Shown: positions 26,170-34,755 of the stretch, one piece after another
Layout: every line of letters starts with the position of its first letter
Position numbering within the stretch: position 1 is the first letter of the stretch
NCBI RefSeq assembly: GCF_030813005.1
Contig: NZ_JAUSTU010000011.1
Coordinates: forward strand, 99,668-163,667
Source of the DNA: Robertmurraya andreesenii
GTDB lineage: Bacteria; Bacillota; Bacilli; Bacillales; Cytobacillaceae
DNA length: 64,000 bases
Reading direction: 5' to 3'
Made by a program: the position numbers and the translations under genes
Notes under the pieces: generated by a model
Told to the model about the DNA's origin: nothing
The model's input: the letters and a program-made list of their open reading frames with translations, nothing else
Databases searched by the model: none

Positions 26170-27615
26170 ATGGCTGAATCAAAAGAACAAAGATTAGCTA
26201 GGGAGATCTATGAAAAAGTTGGTGGCATGGAGAATGTCGAGAAACTGATTCATTGTATGACAAGGGTTCGAATCACTGTTAGAGATTATAGCAAAATTGA
26301 TATGGCTGGACTAAAAGCCATCGATGGAGTACTCGGTATCGTTGAAGACGATACGCTTCAAATCATTGTTGGCCCTGGAATTGTCAACAAGGTGGCGAAT
26401 ATTATGGTTGCTGAAGCGGGCGTTAAGCTTGGCGAGCCCTTTCCAAAACAAGGTGGTTCTGGTTTAACGGATCGTGAAAAGGTAGAAGCAAAAGCAGCTG
26501 AAGTGAAAGCAAGAGAAAAAGCAAAGCATAATAATAACTCATCCTTTAAGCGCGTATTAAAATCCATTGCGAATATTTTTGTTCCATTAATTCCTGCCTT
26601 CGTTGGTGCCGGTATTATCGGCGGAATCGCAGCCGTTTTCTCCAACCTTATGACTGCTGGCAGCATAAGCCAGGACTGGGCAAACATCATTACAACATTA
26701 AATATTATTAAAAATGGTCTTTTTGCTTATTTAGTCATTTACGTTGGTATTAATAGTGCCAATGAATTTGGTGCTACTCCAGGTTTGGGCGGCGTCATCG
26801 GTGCTGCTACGATGTTAACTGGAATGAATCCTGAAGCCCCATTGACAAATATATTTAACGGGCACGCTTTAGCAGCTGGACAAGGTGGTATTATCGGTGT
26901 TATTTTTGCCGTATGGATTCTATCATTAGTTGAAAAAAGATTGCACAAAATTATTCCAAACTCTGTTGATATCATCATCACTCCTACTATCGCATTATTA
27001 GTTGTTGGTCTCTTTACAATCTTTATCGTTATGCCGATTGCTGGTGTCATTTCAAATGCTCTTGTCGGTTCGATTACTTGGGTATTAAATGTTGGTGGTG
27101 CTTTCTCTGGATTTATCTTAGGACTCTTCTTCTTACCAATGGTTATGTTTGGCTTACACCAAATCCTAACACCAATTCATATTGAAATGATTAATGCATC
27201 TGGCTTCACCCTTCTATTGCCAATCTTAGCAATGGCAGGTGCTGGTCAAGTTGGAGCAGCCTTCGCTTTATGGGTTAAATGTAGAAAAAATAAAGAATTA
27301 ACTCGATTAATCAAAGGGGCTTTACCAGTTGGAATTCTTGGAATTGGTGAACCGTTAATTTATGGTGTAACATTACCATTAGGACGTCCATTCATTACTG
27401 CTTGTATCGGTGGTGGTATTGGTGGTGCCGTGATTGCTGGAATCGGAAATATTGGTGCCATTGCTATCGGCCCAAGTGGTATTCCACTTATCCCTCTTAT
27501 CGCTAATGGACATTGGATGGGATATATTATCGGATTAGTATCAGGTTATATTGGAGGATTCATTGTGACATACCTATTCGGTGTGCCTAAAGAAATCCAA
27601 AAGGAAACTAAATAG
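26170..27615 (+). CDS. murP: PTS MurNAc-type EIIBC permease
   Basis: A 481-residue fused EIIB-EIIC of the glucose/sucrose superfamily. The EIIB domain carries the phosphocysteine in EKLIHCMTRVRIT (Cys29). A charged linker (about residues 98-120) leads to about ten membrane helices with the EIIC motif GIGEPLIYGVTLPLG. There is no EIIA domain, so a general EIIA-Glc must serve. It lies 26 nt after murQ with AAGGAGGT upstream. It imports and phosphorylates MurNAc or MurNAc-GlcNAc, handing substrate to MupG/MurQ. Confidence 0.93.
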   Translation: MAESKEQRLAREIYEKVGGMENVEKLIHCMTRVRITVRDYSKIDMAGLKAIDGVLGIVEDDTLQIIVGPGIVNKVANIMVAEAGVKLGEPFPKQGGSGLTDREKVEAKAAEVKAREKAKHNNNSSFKRVLKSIANIFVPLIPAFVGAGIIGGIAAVFSNLMTAGSISQDWANIITTLNIIKNGLFAYLVIYVGINSANEFGATPGLGGVIGAATMLTGMNPEAPLTNIFNGHALAAGQGGIIGVIFAVWILSLVEKRLHKIIPNSVDIIITPTIALLVVGLFTIFIVMPIAGVISNALVGSITWVLNVGGAFSGFILGLFFLPMVMFGLHQILTPIHIEMINASGFTLLLPILAMAGAGQVGAAFALWVKCRKNKELTRLIKGALPVGILGIGEPLIYGVTLPLGRPFITACIGGGIGGAVIAGIGNIGAIAIGPSGIPLIPLIANGHWMGYIIGLVSGYIGGFIVTYLFGVPKEIQKETK

Positions 27616-27630
27616 GCTAGGCTGTGATCC

Positions 27631-28494
27631 ATGGTGGAAGAAAATATCATACTGCGAATAAAATCTAAATTGGATGATTTGTCAAAAGCGGAAAAGAAAA
27701 TCGGTGAATATATTCTTCAACATTCCGTAGAAACGGTTAATTACAATACAAGTGAACTGGCAGAAAAAGCTGGCGTAAGTCCGGCCACAATCGTTCGTTT
27801 TTGCCGTTCGATTGGATTATCTGGTTTTTCCCAATTAAAAATTCAATTGTATGCCGATTCCTCGGGTGTGGCTGAAAACCTATATACGGATATCACACCC
27901 AATGAAGAAGTGACGCTCATCGCTGAAAAACTAGCTCTCCGATTTAATCAATCGATTTCCCAAACAGCGAATCATCTCGATACAAATAGGATTGAGGAAA
28001 TAGCTAAATTGCTAGATCATTGTAGTGTGATTTATGTCTACGGGTTAGGTGCATCCCATGTTGTTGCTGAAGATTTCACACAAAAATTTTCTAGAATTGG
28101 TAAACCGGTTGTAAATACGCTGGACCATCATTTATTGGTCTCTTCCCTGATAAATGCCCATGAACAAAGTCTGTTTGTAGCGATATCGAATTCAGGGGAA
28201 ACCAATGAAGTCATTAAATTAACACAGGTGGCTAAGCAACGGGGAATCCACACGGTTGGTATTTCACAAAATGAAAATAGTACATTGGTAAAACTTGTGG
28301 ACTATCCTGTCATTCACCATGGTGGGGAAGCTGTTATGTTAAGAAGCGCAGCCACCACATCCCTGATTTCACAGTTATTTGTCGTAGACGTCTTATACTA
28401 TGCTTATGTTAATAGGAACTCTAAGGAAATTCTAAACATGTTAAAAGACTCAAAAATCAACATTCAATCTCTATTTCGAAAGGAAAATGGATAG
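27631..28494 (+). CDS. murR: RpiR-family transcriptional regulator MurR
   Basis: A 287-residue regulator with an N-terminal HTH_6 domain (LSKAEKKIGEYILQH, then NTSELAEKAGVSPATIVRFCRSIGLSGFSQLK) and a C-terminal SIS domain (VYVYGLGASHVVAEDF, ISNSGETNEVIKL). It presumably senses MurNAc-6P and binds the two TGAAAT-N3-ATTTCA sites upstream of mupG. It is the last gene of the operon and is followed by a strong terminator. Confidence 0.9.
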   Translation: MVEENIILRIKSKLDDLSKAEKKIGEYILQHSVETVNYNTSELAEKAGVSPATIVRFCRSIGLSGFSQLKIQLYADSSGVAENLYTDITPNEEVTLIAEKLALRFNQSISQTANHLDTNRIEEIAKLLDHCSVIYVYGLGASHVVAEDFTQKFSRIGKPVVNTLDHHLLVSSLINAHEQSLFVAISNSGETNEVIKLTQVAKQRGIHTVGISQNENSTLVKLVDYPVIHHGGEAVMLRSAATTSLISQLFVVDVLYYAYVNRNSKEILNMLKDSKINIQSLFRKENG

Positions 28495-28504
28495 AATGTC
28501 AAAG

Positions 28505-28533
28505 CGGAGAGCAAAAAAGCTCTCCGTTTTTTT
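28505..28533 (+). terminator. Intrinsic terminator of the mup-mur operon
   Basis: CGGAGAGC, loop of A, GCTCTCCG, then seven T. A 132-bp MITE is inserted in its T-tract. Confidence 0.9.
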
Positions 28534-28539
28534 ATTTAA

Positions 28540-28671
28540 GGCGCTGTTAAATTTTTATGTTGATCTTGATACCGCCATAAGAGCGTAGGTTCACTACGTT
28601 GCTCGTCCCGAGTAAAACCCGTTCACACCATGCACATATGGCTAATATCAACACTGAAGATTAACAGAGCC
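28540..28671 (+). mobile_element. MITE family 2, copy 1 (132 bp)
   Basis: The left end GGCGCTGTTAA and right end TTAACAGAGCC are inverted repeats, extended inward by TGTTGAT/ATCAACA. Perfect 8-bp duplication TTATTTAA flanks it (28532-28539 and 28672-28679). The interior is itself palindromic (GGTTCACTACG...CCCGTTCAC; GCCATA...CATATGGC), so the RNA would fold into a long hairpin. Same length as copy 2 at 43194-43325. The right duplication contains the TAA stop of the next gene. Confidence 0.85.
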
Positions 28672-28675
28672 TTAT

Positions 28676-29434
28676 TTAAAAATCCTCTTCTTCAATATTA
28701 ATATCTGTAAAAGCTGAATCTTCTTCGTCTGATTCCAAATCATTCTCCTGTGGCTCTTCGTAGGTAGATTCTTCTCCTTCCGAGACATCCCTTTCTCTTT
28801 CCTTTTCCATAATGGCCTTCAGCTTACTCCATTCATTTTTTGCTTGTTCATTGATTTCCTTAGGAATGGCATCGATTCCATAGGTTGCTCCAATATTTAG
28901 CGTACCGCTTAATGTCTTAATCCCAAGTTGAGCAAAGTTATTATTTTGCTCATATTTATCCAAATAAAACTTGTCAATATATATGTTCTTAACTTGCTGT
29001 ATGGCTTCTTCATCCTCGTCATCATGGCATTTCTGCATAAGCTCCTCTACGGTGTTTTCAAGCTTGGCTTGAACTTCCTTTAGGGATACGTTCTCCCTCT
29101 CTAATTCCTCGAGCCGTCTATTCATATGTGAATTTATTGCCTCAAGAGCCTGTATTTTTTCAGTCAGTTGTTTTTCTATTTGAACACACTCCGAGAACTT
29201 TTTTGCAAGAATCTGGTCAATTTGGGTGTCTAGAGCCTCACCTCTCTTGGACTGCTTCCATTTTTCTTTATTAGATGCCTGATGCCCAGAAGCCTGGAGC
29301 TCTTTTTCCAACACCAATAGTTTCTTAACATGAACCTCAAGAGCATTGATTCTCAAAATTTGTTTTTCCAGCTCGTCCATTTTCATGCTTTTATTTTCCT
29401 TTGGACCATGCTGGCTAAATATCCCTCTTAGCAT
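28676..29434 (-). CDS. Coiled-coil protein of unknown function, spore-cluster neighbour
   Basis: A 252-residue acidic protein that I do not recognise. Residues 18-130 are charged heptad-type coiled coil (KMDELEKQILRINALEVHVKKLLVLEKE..., ending LEELERENVSLKEVQAKLENT). A short middle domain (NIYIDKFYLDKYEQNNNFAQLGIKTLSGTLNIGATYG) resembles GerP-associated sequences, and the tail is very acidic. AAGGGGATTAAAG precedes ATG 29434. It sits just downstream of Hsp20 and divergent from four GerPA/GerPF-like genes, so a role in spore coat or germination is an inference from context. A MITE abuts its stop. Confidence 0.65.
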   Translation of the reverse strand: MLRGIFSQHGPKENKSMKMDELEKQILRINALEVHVKKLLVLEKELQASGHQASNKEKWKQSKRGEALDTQIDQILAKKFSECVQIEKQLTEKIQALEAINSHMNRRLEELERENVSLKEVQAKLENTVEELMQKCHDDEDEEAIQQVKNIYIDKFYLDKYEQNNNFAQLGIKTLSGTLNIGATYGIDAIPKEINEQAKNEWSKLKAIMEKERERDVSEGEESTYEEPQENDLESDEEDSAFTDINIEEEDF

Positions 29435-29465
29435 CTTTAATCCCCTTCATATGAACGGATTTCCC

Positions 29466-29939
29466 TTAATCAATAGGGACATACTCCTCCTGCTTAAAAT
29501 GTCGCTGATAGGAAACAAAGAGAACGCCATTGCTAAATCTCGCCCGAATTTGATTTGGTAGTGTTGGTTCAGGAAGCTGAATTACACGTTCAAAGGGACC
29601 ATGCTGCCGCTCCTTTTGAACCATTTTTCCAGCCATCATCCGATTCGTATCTCCTTTAATGAGTAGCTTCGCACCAGATACGGATAGCCGAATATCTTCT
29701 TTTGTGAAACCTGCCAAATCACATACAACGAAGATCTCATCCTCTGTCATGTAAATATCTGTTGGAGGAAATTTATTCTCCTTCTTAAAATCTAGAGGAG
29801 ATTCACCTGTCTCTCCAAAATCCATTTGGTTTCTCATAAAGTCGTCAAAGGCGGGCTGTTCAAAAATGTCGCTCCAAAAGTTATTTGTTTGATATTTCTT
29901 TGCCAGCTCCATCCACTGCTTTATTTTATCCATATCCAT
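29466..29939 (-). CDS. Hsp20/alpha-crystallin family protein
   Basis: A 157-residue small heat-shock-like protein. The alpha-crystallin domain (about residues 60-157) has PPTDIYMTEDEIFVVCDLAGFTKEDIRLSVSGAKLLIKGD and a terminal FSNGVLFVSY. I chose ATG 29939 because GGGAGGGGCCACC precedes it; the open frame further upstream (to 30056) lacks a ribosome site. The N-terminal arm is aromatic-rich (NNFWSDIFEQPAFDDFM). It resembles spore coat-type Hsp20 proteins (CotP/CotM-like) in spore-gene clusters. Confidence 0.82.
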   Translation of the reverse strand: MDMDKIKQWMELAKKYQTNNFWSDIFEQPAFDDFMRNQMDFGETGESPLDFKKENKFPPTDIYMTEDEIFVVCDLAGFTKEDIRLSVSGAKLLIKGDTNRMMAGKMVQKERQHGPFERVIQLPEPTLPNQIRARFSNGVLFVSYQRHFKQEEYVPID

Positions 29940-30095
29940 GGTGGCCCCTCCCTGCCTTGCTCCCTTGACGAAAAAATTCATCATCCTATATTTATTCAGA
30001 CAATCTTGAAATAAGCCCCCTAATTGATAGATACATATTTTTTGCATCAATCGCATATTCTTAACTATTCAGCAAAGTTTGGAGGAAAGCATAGA

Positions 30096-30326
30096 ATGTA
30101 TTTTTTACCTCAAAAAATTAGTATCACAGGGATAAAAGTGAATAATGAGGATCACCTAAGCTCCATCTCCATTAGCTCCACAAGAAAAATAAACAGAAAC
30201 GTATGTGCGAAGAAAAATCAAGGCATAGGCCAGCAGTTTGCAGATGGTTGCCTAAGGATGTACACGGTGTCTGCTGTCTTCGATGAAGATCGGGAGGACT
30301 CTATTTCGATAAAGAGGAATATTTGA
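30096..30326 (+). CDS. GerPA/GerPF-like small spore protein 1 (diverged)
   Basis: A 76-residue protein with the pattern seen in its three neighbours: ITGIKVNNEDHLSSISIS at the start, KKNQGIGQQFADG in the middle and VFDEDREDSISIK at the end. GGAGG lies upstream of ATG 30096; the open frame to 30024 has no site. It looks like a diverged paralogue of the GerPA/GerPF family, needed for germinant access through the coat. Divergent from hsp20. Confidence 0.68.
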   Translation: MYFLPQKISITGIKVNNEDHLSSISISSTRKINRNVCAKKNQGIGQQFADGCLRMYTVSAVFDEDREDSISIKRNI

Positions 30327-30344
30327 TGAATGGGAGGGATTCAC

Positions 30345-30611
30345 ATGCCTGGTCCAGTACCTTATATCAATATTAATATCAATATTATCAAGGTCAATTC
30401 TTTTGAAAATGCATCTGCCATTAACGTTGGCCAAAACCTCTTGGCTGAATGGCATAATTCTGACAAGAAAAATATGGGGCTTGGGCAAAATATGGGGGAT
30501 GGCACAAATTTCTTTGGTACGAGAAGCTTTGTCGACGATCGCGATCAGATTGATGCAAATTCCTCCTTTGAAACAGCAAACCTTCCTAACCCATTAGGAG
30601 TGAATGGATAA
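30345..30611 (+). CDS. GerPA/GerPF-like small spore protein 2
   Basis: An 88-residue protein. PYININININIIKVNSFENASAIN is followed by QNLLAEWHNSDKKNMGLGQNMGD and FVDDRDQID, the arrangement of GerP-like proteins (a beta-strand start, a 'K-N-x-G-x-G' centre and a Val-Asp-Asp/Asp-Pro-Asp motif). GGAGGGATTCAC precedes ATG 30345. The stop overlaps the next start (TAATG), so genes 2 and 3 are coupled. Confidence 0.72.
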   Translation: MPGPVPYINININIIKVNSFENASAINVGQNLLAEWHNSDKKNMGLGQNMGDGTNFFGTRSFVDDRDQIDANSSFETANLPNPLGVNG

Positions 30612-30841
30612 TGTTTGGGCAGGTGGTTATCAATGTTATGGGGATTAAAGTCAATGCGATCGATAACGGGGCAGTAATCAATCTAGGTCCAAGTCAGCAT
30701 ATCGACCAATTTGTTTCTTATAAGAGGAATCAGGGGCTTGGCGAGCAGAACGGAGATCTTTCCCCCGCTGTCTATTCTCGATCATGGGTGTCGGATATGG
30801 ATCTGCTAGACAATCCAGCGGTTAAGTCTAGCTTTTTCTAA
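30611..30841 (+). CDS. GerPA/GerPF-like small spore protein 3
   Basis: A 76-residue protein: VVINVMGIKVNAIDNGAVINLGPSQ, then KRNQGLGEQNGDLSP and WVSDMDLLDNPAVKSSFF. It is very close to protein 4 (VINVLGIKINALDNGSVSNMG, KRNQAFGEQNGDLSP), so the pair arose by a recent tandem duplication. ATG 30611 overlaps the previous stop. Confidence 0.75.
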   Translation: MFGQVVINVMGIKVNAIDNGAVINLGPSQHIDQFVSYKRNQGLGEQNGDLSPAVYSRSWVSDMDLLDNPAVKSSFF

Positions 30842-30868
30842 TCGTGTTAGAAAGGGAGGATGAGAAAA

Positions 30869-31105
30869 ATGGTATTTATTTCACCAACTGTTATAAATGT
30901 CCTTGGAATTAAGATTAATGCCCTTGATAATGGCTCCGTATCGAATATGGGTTCCTTTCAATTAATTGATCAGTTTGTGACGTACAAAAGAAATCAGGCA
31001 TTCGGAGAACAAAACGGTGACCTCTCCCCTATTAATCTTCCAGCCTCCGTTGTTTTAGACCCGGATGCAAGTGACAGCAATTCGATTAAGAACAGTGTGA
31101 TTTGA
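30869..31105 (+). CDS. GerPA/GerPF-like small spore protein 4
   Basis: A 78-residue paralogue of protein 3, ending VVLDPDASDSNSIKNSVI. I chose ATG 30869 (MVFISPTVIN) because AAAGGGAGG lies 9 nt upstream; the ATG at 30860 touches that site. Last gene of the four-gene spore cluster, followed by a hairpin terminator. Confidence 0.75.
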   Translation: MVFISPTVINVLGIKINALDNGSVSNMGSFQLIDQFVTYKRNQAFGEQNGDLSPINLPASVVLDPDASDSNSIKNSVI

Positions 31106-31129
31106 TACTTATTCCGGCCTCAAATGACA

Positions 31130-31162
31130 AGGAATCAGAGAGAGCGCTCCCTCTGATTCCTT
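31130..31162. terminator. Bidirectional terminator between spore cluster and LCP gene
   Basis: GGAATCAGAG and CTCTGATTCC arms around an AGAGCGCTCC loop, followed by TTATTGT on the plus strand. Confidence 0.7.
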
Positions 31163-31180
31163 ATTGTAGATATACATTCT

Positions 31181-32059
31181 CTATTCGTTAAACATCTTCT
31201 CAGGATTTTCCGGGGTAAAATACCAATATCCATCCTCTTCAATCTTTCCAGCACCTGGCATGTCATCTGTTTGAATCTCTTTTAGGGCTGGAAGGTAGTG
31301 CGTATATAAAGGTTTCAAATCCTTTTGCCCAATATTCCATTCCAAATATGGGGCTAATGTCTCCAGCAGTTTAATCGTACCTAAATAATCTCGATCTTGA
31401 ATTAGTCTATGAATGACAGCCTCTATTACCTGACGTTGACGAAAATTGCGCCCTTTGTCCCCTAGCGGATCCCCTTTTCGCATTCTCACATAAGCAAGCG
31501 CTTCATCGGATTCTAAGGAAATCTTGCCCTTTGAAAAAGAGTACCCTTCAAATGAAAAGGCCCTATTGTTTTGGACAGTCACACTGCCAAACTCTTGGAT
31601 AATTTTTTCAAAGCCTTCCATATTCACCTTAACATAGTAATCGATCGATATCCCGAGTAGCTCTTCAACGGTTTGAACCGTTAAGTCTGTGCCGCCAATG
31701 GAATAAGTATGATTCAATTTGGTATAGCTGTCTTTTCCTGGAATCATCACCTTTGTATCTCTCGAAATGCTGACCATCTTCGTTGTTTGTTGCTTTGGGT
31801 CGAGCTTGGCGACGATGATGACATCTGGCCGCCCACGATCACCCTCACGTTCATCAATTCCCATCAGCAACACATGAAGGGCTTTGGCTTCCTCCTCTTT
31901 TTGCACTTCAATTTGCTTGACAGGAGGAGTCGATGCAATCGGTTTATAGGTTTCATCAAAGAAAGCCCCCACTTTTGCAAAGATAAAATAGAAACAAACC
32001 CCTAATAATACCGTTAATGTAGCAAGAACTCCTACTGCAATTTTCATATATCTTTTCAT
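31181..32059 (-). CDS. LytR-CpsA-Psr (LCP) family protein
   Basis: A 292-residue membrane-anchored enzyme that transfers anionic glycopolymers such as teichoic acid from lipid carrier to peptidoglycan. An N-terminal helix (MKIAVGVLATLTVLLGVCFYFI) is followed by the LCP core: LLMGIDEREGDRGRPDVIIVAKLDP, VSISRDTKVMIPG, LNHTYSIGGTDLTVQTVEELLGI and YVRMRKGDPLGDKGRNFRQRQV. The Arg and Asp residues that bind pyrophosphate are present. I chose ATG 32059 because AGGAGAAG is 5-8 nt upstream. Directly downstream of the deacetylase gene, probably in one operon. Confidence 0.9.
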   Translation of the reverse strand: MKRYMKIAVGVLATLTVLLGVCFYFIFAKVGAFFDETYKPIASTPPVKQIEVQKEEEAKALHVLLMGIDEREGDRGRPDVIIVAKLDPKQQTTKMVSISRDTKVMIPGKDSYTKLNHTYSIGGTDLTVQTVEELLGISIDYYVKVNMEGFEKIIQEFGSVTVQNNRAFSFEGYSFSKGKISLESDEALAYVRMRKGDPLGDKGRNFRQRQVIEAVIHRLIQDRDYLGTIKLLETLAPYLEWNIGQKDLKPLYTHYLPALKEIQTDDMPGAGKIEEDGYWYFTPENPEKMFNE

Positions 32060-32073
32060 TTTTCTTCTCCTAA

Positions 32074-32997
32074 TCATAATGTGACTGGCTCAAGCTGCTC
32101 CGTCAACAGCTTCATTTCATAGCCAAGCTCCGTCAATTTTTGTAATAAGCTCTCTAGATGCTCTACTGTGGAAGCTTTGTCATGCATAAGAACTACCTTT
32201 GGTTCATCGGGGTTAGAGTAGGACTCTAGCTGTTCTAAAATATAGGAGACATACTTTCTACTAAGAAACTTCCAATCTTTGCTGTCGATGGTCCAATCCC
32301 AAAGCTTAAAGCCTTCCCTATTCACTGCTTCAAAATAGGCTGGCTTCATATGAGGAACAGAACCATATGGAACGCGGATGAGATAACTGTTCAGCCCTGA
32401 AATAGAGGCTAACGTCGCTTGCCCCCTCTTCATTTCATTCACCACTGCTTCACTAGATTGATAGATTATTTTTGCATTATGGGTCACCCCATGCATGCCA
32501 ATCGAATGCCCTTCATTGACCATTCTCCGGATGGAATCTGCATACCTTTCCATGTTTGGTTCCAGCATAAAAAAGGTCGCCTTCGCATTGTAGCGTCCCA
32601 ATAAATCTAGAATGGCGTCCGTATATTGGTTCGGACCATCATCAAATGTTAGATAAATAATATGATTGTTTGATTGCTTTATCGTTTCATCCTGTTTCTT
32701 TTCAGTTTGGATAGCTGTATCTGAAACCGAAGAACTTTCCACAGAATCATCCTGAGTCTTTATTTCCCTCTTCACTTCTTGCTTCGGTGAATTCTCGTCG
32801 TCTATATTTCCCTTGATCTCTTCTTTCTCGATGAGGGAAACTGGCCTTTCCCTATTATTATTTACTTCCATGCTCTTGACCTCGTTCCCCCGGATTAACG
32901 ATGTAGCTGCCAAAGTAACCAAGAATAGAATCGCTATACACACGGAAGCAAGTTTATATTCCAACTGCCATCTTCTTTTTCTCTTTTCTCTTTCCAT
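32074..32997 (-). CDS. Polysaccharide deacetylase family protein
   Basis: A 307-residue secreted or membrane-anchored NodB-fold deacetylase. An N-terminal helix (about residues 15-35) is followed by a Ser/Thr/Glu-rich linker and then the catalytic domain: YLTFDDGPNQYTDAIL (catalytic Asp pair), GMHGVTHNAKI (His metal ligands), RVPYGS, LWDWTIDSKDW and VVLMHDKAS. Because of the LCP neighbour it probably modifies peptidoglycan or a wall polymer. I chose ATG 32997 (AAAGGTGAGAAC upstream) rather than 33033. Confidence 0.88.
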   Translation of the reverse strand: MEREKRKRRWQLEYKLASVCIAILFLVTLAATSLIRGNEVKSMEVNNNRERPVSLIEKEEIKGNIDDENSPKQEVKREIKTQDDSVESSSVSDTAIQTEKKQDETIKQSNNHIIYLTFDDGPNQYTDAILDLLGRYNAKATFFMLEPNMERYADSIRRMVNEGHSIGMHGVTHNAKIIYQSSEAVVNEMKRGQATLASISGLNSYLIRVPYGSVPHMKPAYFEAVNREGFKLWDWTIDSKDWKFLSRKYVSYILEQLESYSNPDEPKVVLMHDKASTVEHLESLLQKLTELGYEMKLLTEQLEPVTL

Positions 32998-33114
32998 GTT
33001 CTCACCTTTCTCCTCACATGCTCCACTATCCATGATAGCTAGCTCTGAGGGAAAAAGGGTTATGAACTGGTTAAGAATTAAGCTTATCCTATGTAACTTT
33101 TTTGTAACCTTTAA

Positions 33115-33157
33115 GAAAAAAAGGCCAGCCTCTAAAACTTCAAGGCTGACCTTTTTT
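33115..33157. terminator. Bidirectional intrinsic terminator
   Basis: AAAAAAGGCCAGCCT and AGGCTGACCTTTTTT arms around a short loop, just past the deaminase stop. Confidence 0.85.
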
Positions 33158-33170
33158 CTATTCGCATGGA

Positions 33171-33635
33171 TTATTCATTCCCTTTTCGTGCCCACTTTTC
33201 CATTGGATCGGGTAGTGCGCCTTCATTTGGCATATAGATCATCTTAATCTCTCTGTCTTCCCTATTTTTCTTCAAATCATGATAAATCATCTTCGATTTT
33301 CCGAGGCCCACTTTTTCCGCATCATCTATAGACGCACTGTAGTAAACGGTCTTAATTCCTGCAAAGTACATGGCTGTCAAACACATTGGACAGGGCTCCC
33401 CGCTTGCGTACATAACGCAATCACTTAAATCATGGGTTTTTAAGCTTGCCTGCGCTCGTCTAATGGCTAACAGCTCGGCATGACCACTTACATCATAATT
33501 CTGGTGCAGCTCATTCACACCCTCGGATATGATCTCATCTTTCCTCACAAGAACGGCTCCAAATGGCTGGCCTCCTTGTTCCACATTCTCAATCGCTAGC
33601 TGAACTGCCTTTTTCATAAAAGGATTCATGCTCAT
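33171..33635 (-). CDS. Nucleoside/guanine deaminase-family protein
   Basis: A 154-residue zinc deaminase of the cytidine-deaminase-like fold. Metal and proton-shuttle residues are visible in SGHAELLAIRRA (HAE) and EPCPMCLTAMYFAGI (PCxxC). Overall shape resembles guanine deaminase GuaD (insert after PCxMC and C-terminal EKWARK). The substrate (guanine, cytosine, adenosine) is not certain. GGAGGGATGAGC upstream of the ATG. Divergent from the LysR regulator. Confidence 0.83.
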   Translation of the reverse strand: MSMNPFMKKAVQLAIENVEQGGQPFGAVLVRKDEIISEGVNELHQNYDVSGHAELLAIRRAQASLKTHDLSDCVMYASGEPCPMCLTAMYFAGIKTVYYSASIDDAEKVGLGKSKMIYHDLKKNREDREIKMIYMPNEGALPDPMEKWARKGNE

Positions 33636-33860
33636 CCCTCCAGATCTATCTTTTGCAACCGAATACTAATTTTGTATCCTCTCTAACCCTAATCTACCAA
33701 ATTTACGTATGCTGGACCAGTTTCTATCTTTAACATATTGGAAAATAAATGGACGTATGCTACATTTTATTCATAACAAAATTGTATGAATTTTATGCAT
33801 ATTAACAATTAGAAGTTATGTAGAAAGCGAAGTATAATAAAAGAAATTTGAGGGATGCAA

Positions 33861-34742
33861 ATGGAATGGGTTCAAATACAGTATTTCCAAGCGGTTGCCA
33901 AAGCAGAGCATTTTACACGCGCTGCCGAACAACTAGCGGTTTCCCAGCCCGCACTTAGTCGCTCCATCGCAAAGCTTGAGGAAGAACTTGGGGTGCAGCT
34001 ATTTGATCGAAGGGGCAGAAATATTTATCTGAACCGCTATGGGAGAATATTCTTGGAATATGTCGAGCAGGCCATCAAACAAATGGAGCTAGGGAAACAA
34101 GAAATATGGAATGAAATTCATCCTGATCATGGCATGATTCATCTTTCATTCATTCCTTCTCTTGGGATGAGTGTCGTTCCTGAACTTCTAAGCTCCTATC
34201 AAAGGGTGAACCCACATGTTCACTTCCAGTTAAACCAAGCCTCTAACCGGCAAATAGTCGACCTATTAAAGGACAGGAAGGTTGATCTCGCTCTCATCAC
34301 CCTGCTTCACGAGGACCAGGAGATTATTTATCAGCCTCTTTTAACGGAAGAGCTTTTTTTGATCGCTTCAATCGACCATTGGCTTAGTGAATATGATGAA
34401 ATCGATTTAAGTATGGTTAGACATGAGCCTTTTATCTCCTTCAAGCAGGTCAATGAGCTGCGTGCAATCATTAACCATTTTTGTTATCAGGCAGGTTTTG
34501 AACCAAATATCGTATTTGAAGGTGAGGATATTGGGACGGTTTCTGGTCTCGTTGGGGCCAAATTAGGTATTTCCCTCGTGCCCGACATACAGGTCTTAGA
34601 TAAGCAAAAAATAAAGCCCATTCGTGTAAAAAATCCTATCTGCCAAAGGGATATAGGGATGGCTTGGTTGAAGAACTCTTACTCCTCTCCTGCGGTCAAG
34701 GGCTTTATTCAATTTGTCCATCACTTATTCGAAATCAACTAA
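33861..34742 (+). CDS. LysR-family transcriptional regulator
   Basis: A 293-residue regulator. N-terminal winged HTH: QYFQAVAKAEHFTRAAEQLAVSQPALSRSIAKLEEELGVQLFDRRGRN. The effector domain follows from about residue 90. I chose ATG 33861 because GAGGG lies 6 nt upstream. It overlaps or abuts the downstream MFS gene and resembles the yybE-yybF arrangement of B. subtilis, so it probably controls that exporter; the link is inferred from position. Confidence 0.88.
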   Translation: MEWVQIQYFQAVAKAEHFTRAAEQLAVSQPALSRSIAKLEEELGVQLFDRRGRNIYLNRYGRIFLEYVEQAIKQMELGKQEIWNEIHPDHGMIHLSFIPSLGMSVVPELLSSYQRVNPHVHFQLNQASNRQIVDLLKDRKVDLALITLLHEDQEIIYQPLLTEELFLIASIDHWLSEYDEIDLSMVRHEPFISFKQVNELRAIINHFCYQAGFEPNIVFEGEDIGTVSGLVGAKLGISLVPDIQVLDKQKIKPIRVKNPICQRDIGMAWLKNSYSSPAVKGFIQFVHHLFEIN

Positions 34743-34755
34743 AGGAGTCCCAAAC

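Noticed and set aside
33700..33855. LysR-type operator between the deaminase and LysR genes
   Set aside because: Some ATG-N9-CAT dyads are visible but none fits T-N11-A convincingly in this AT-rich stretch.
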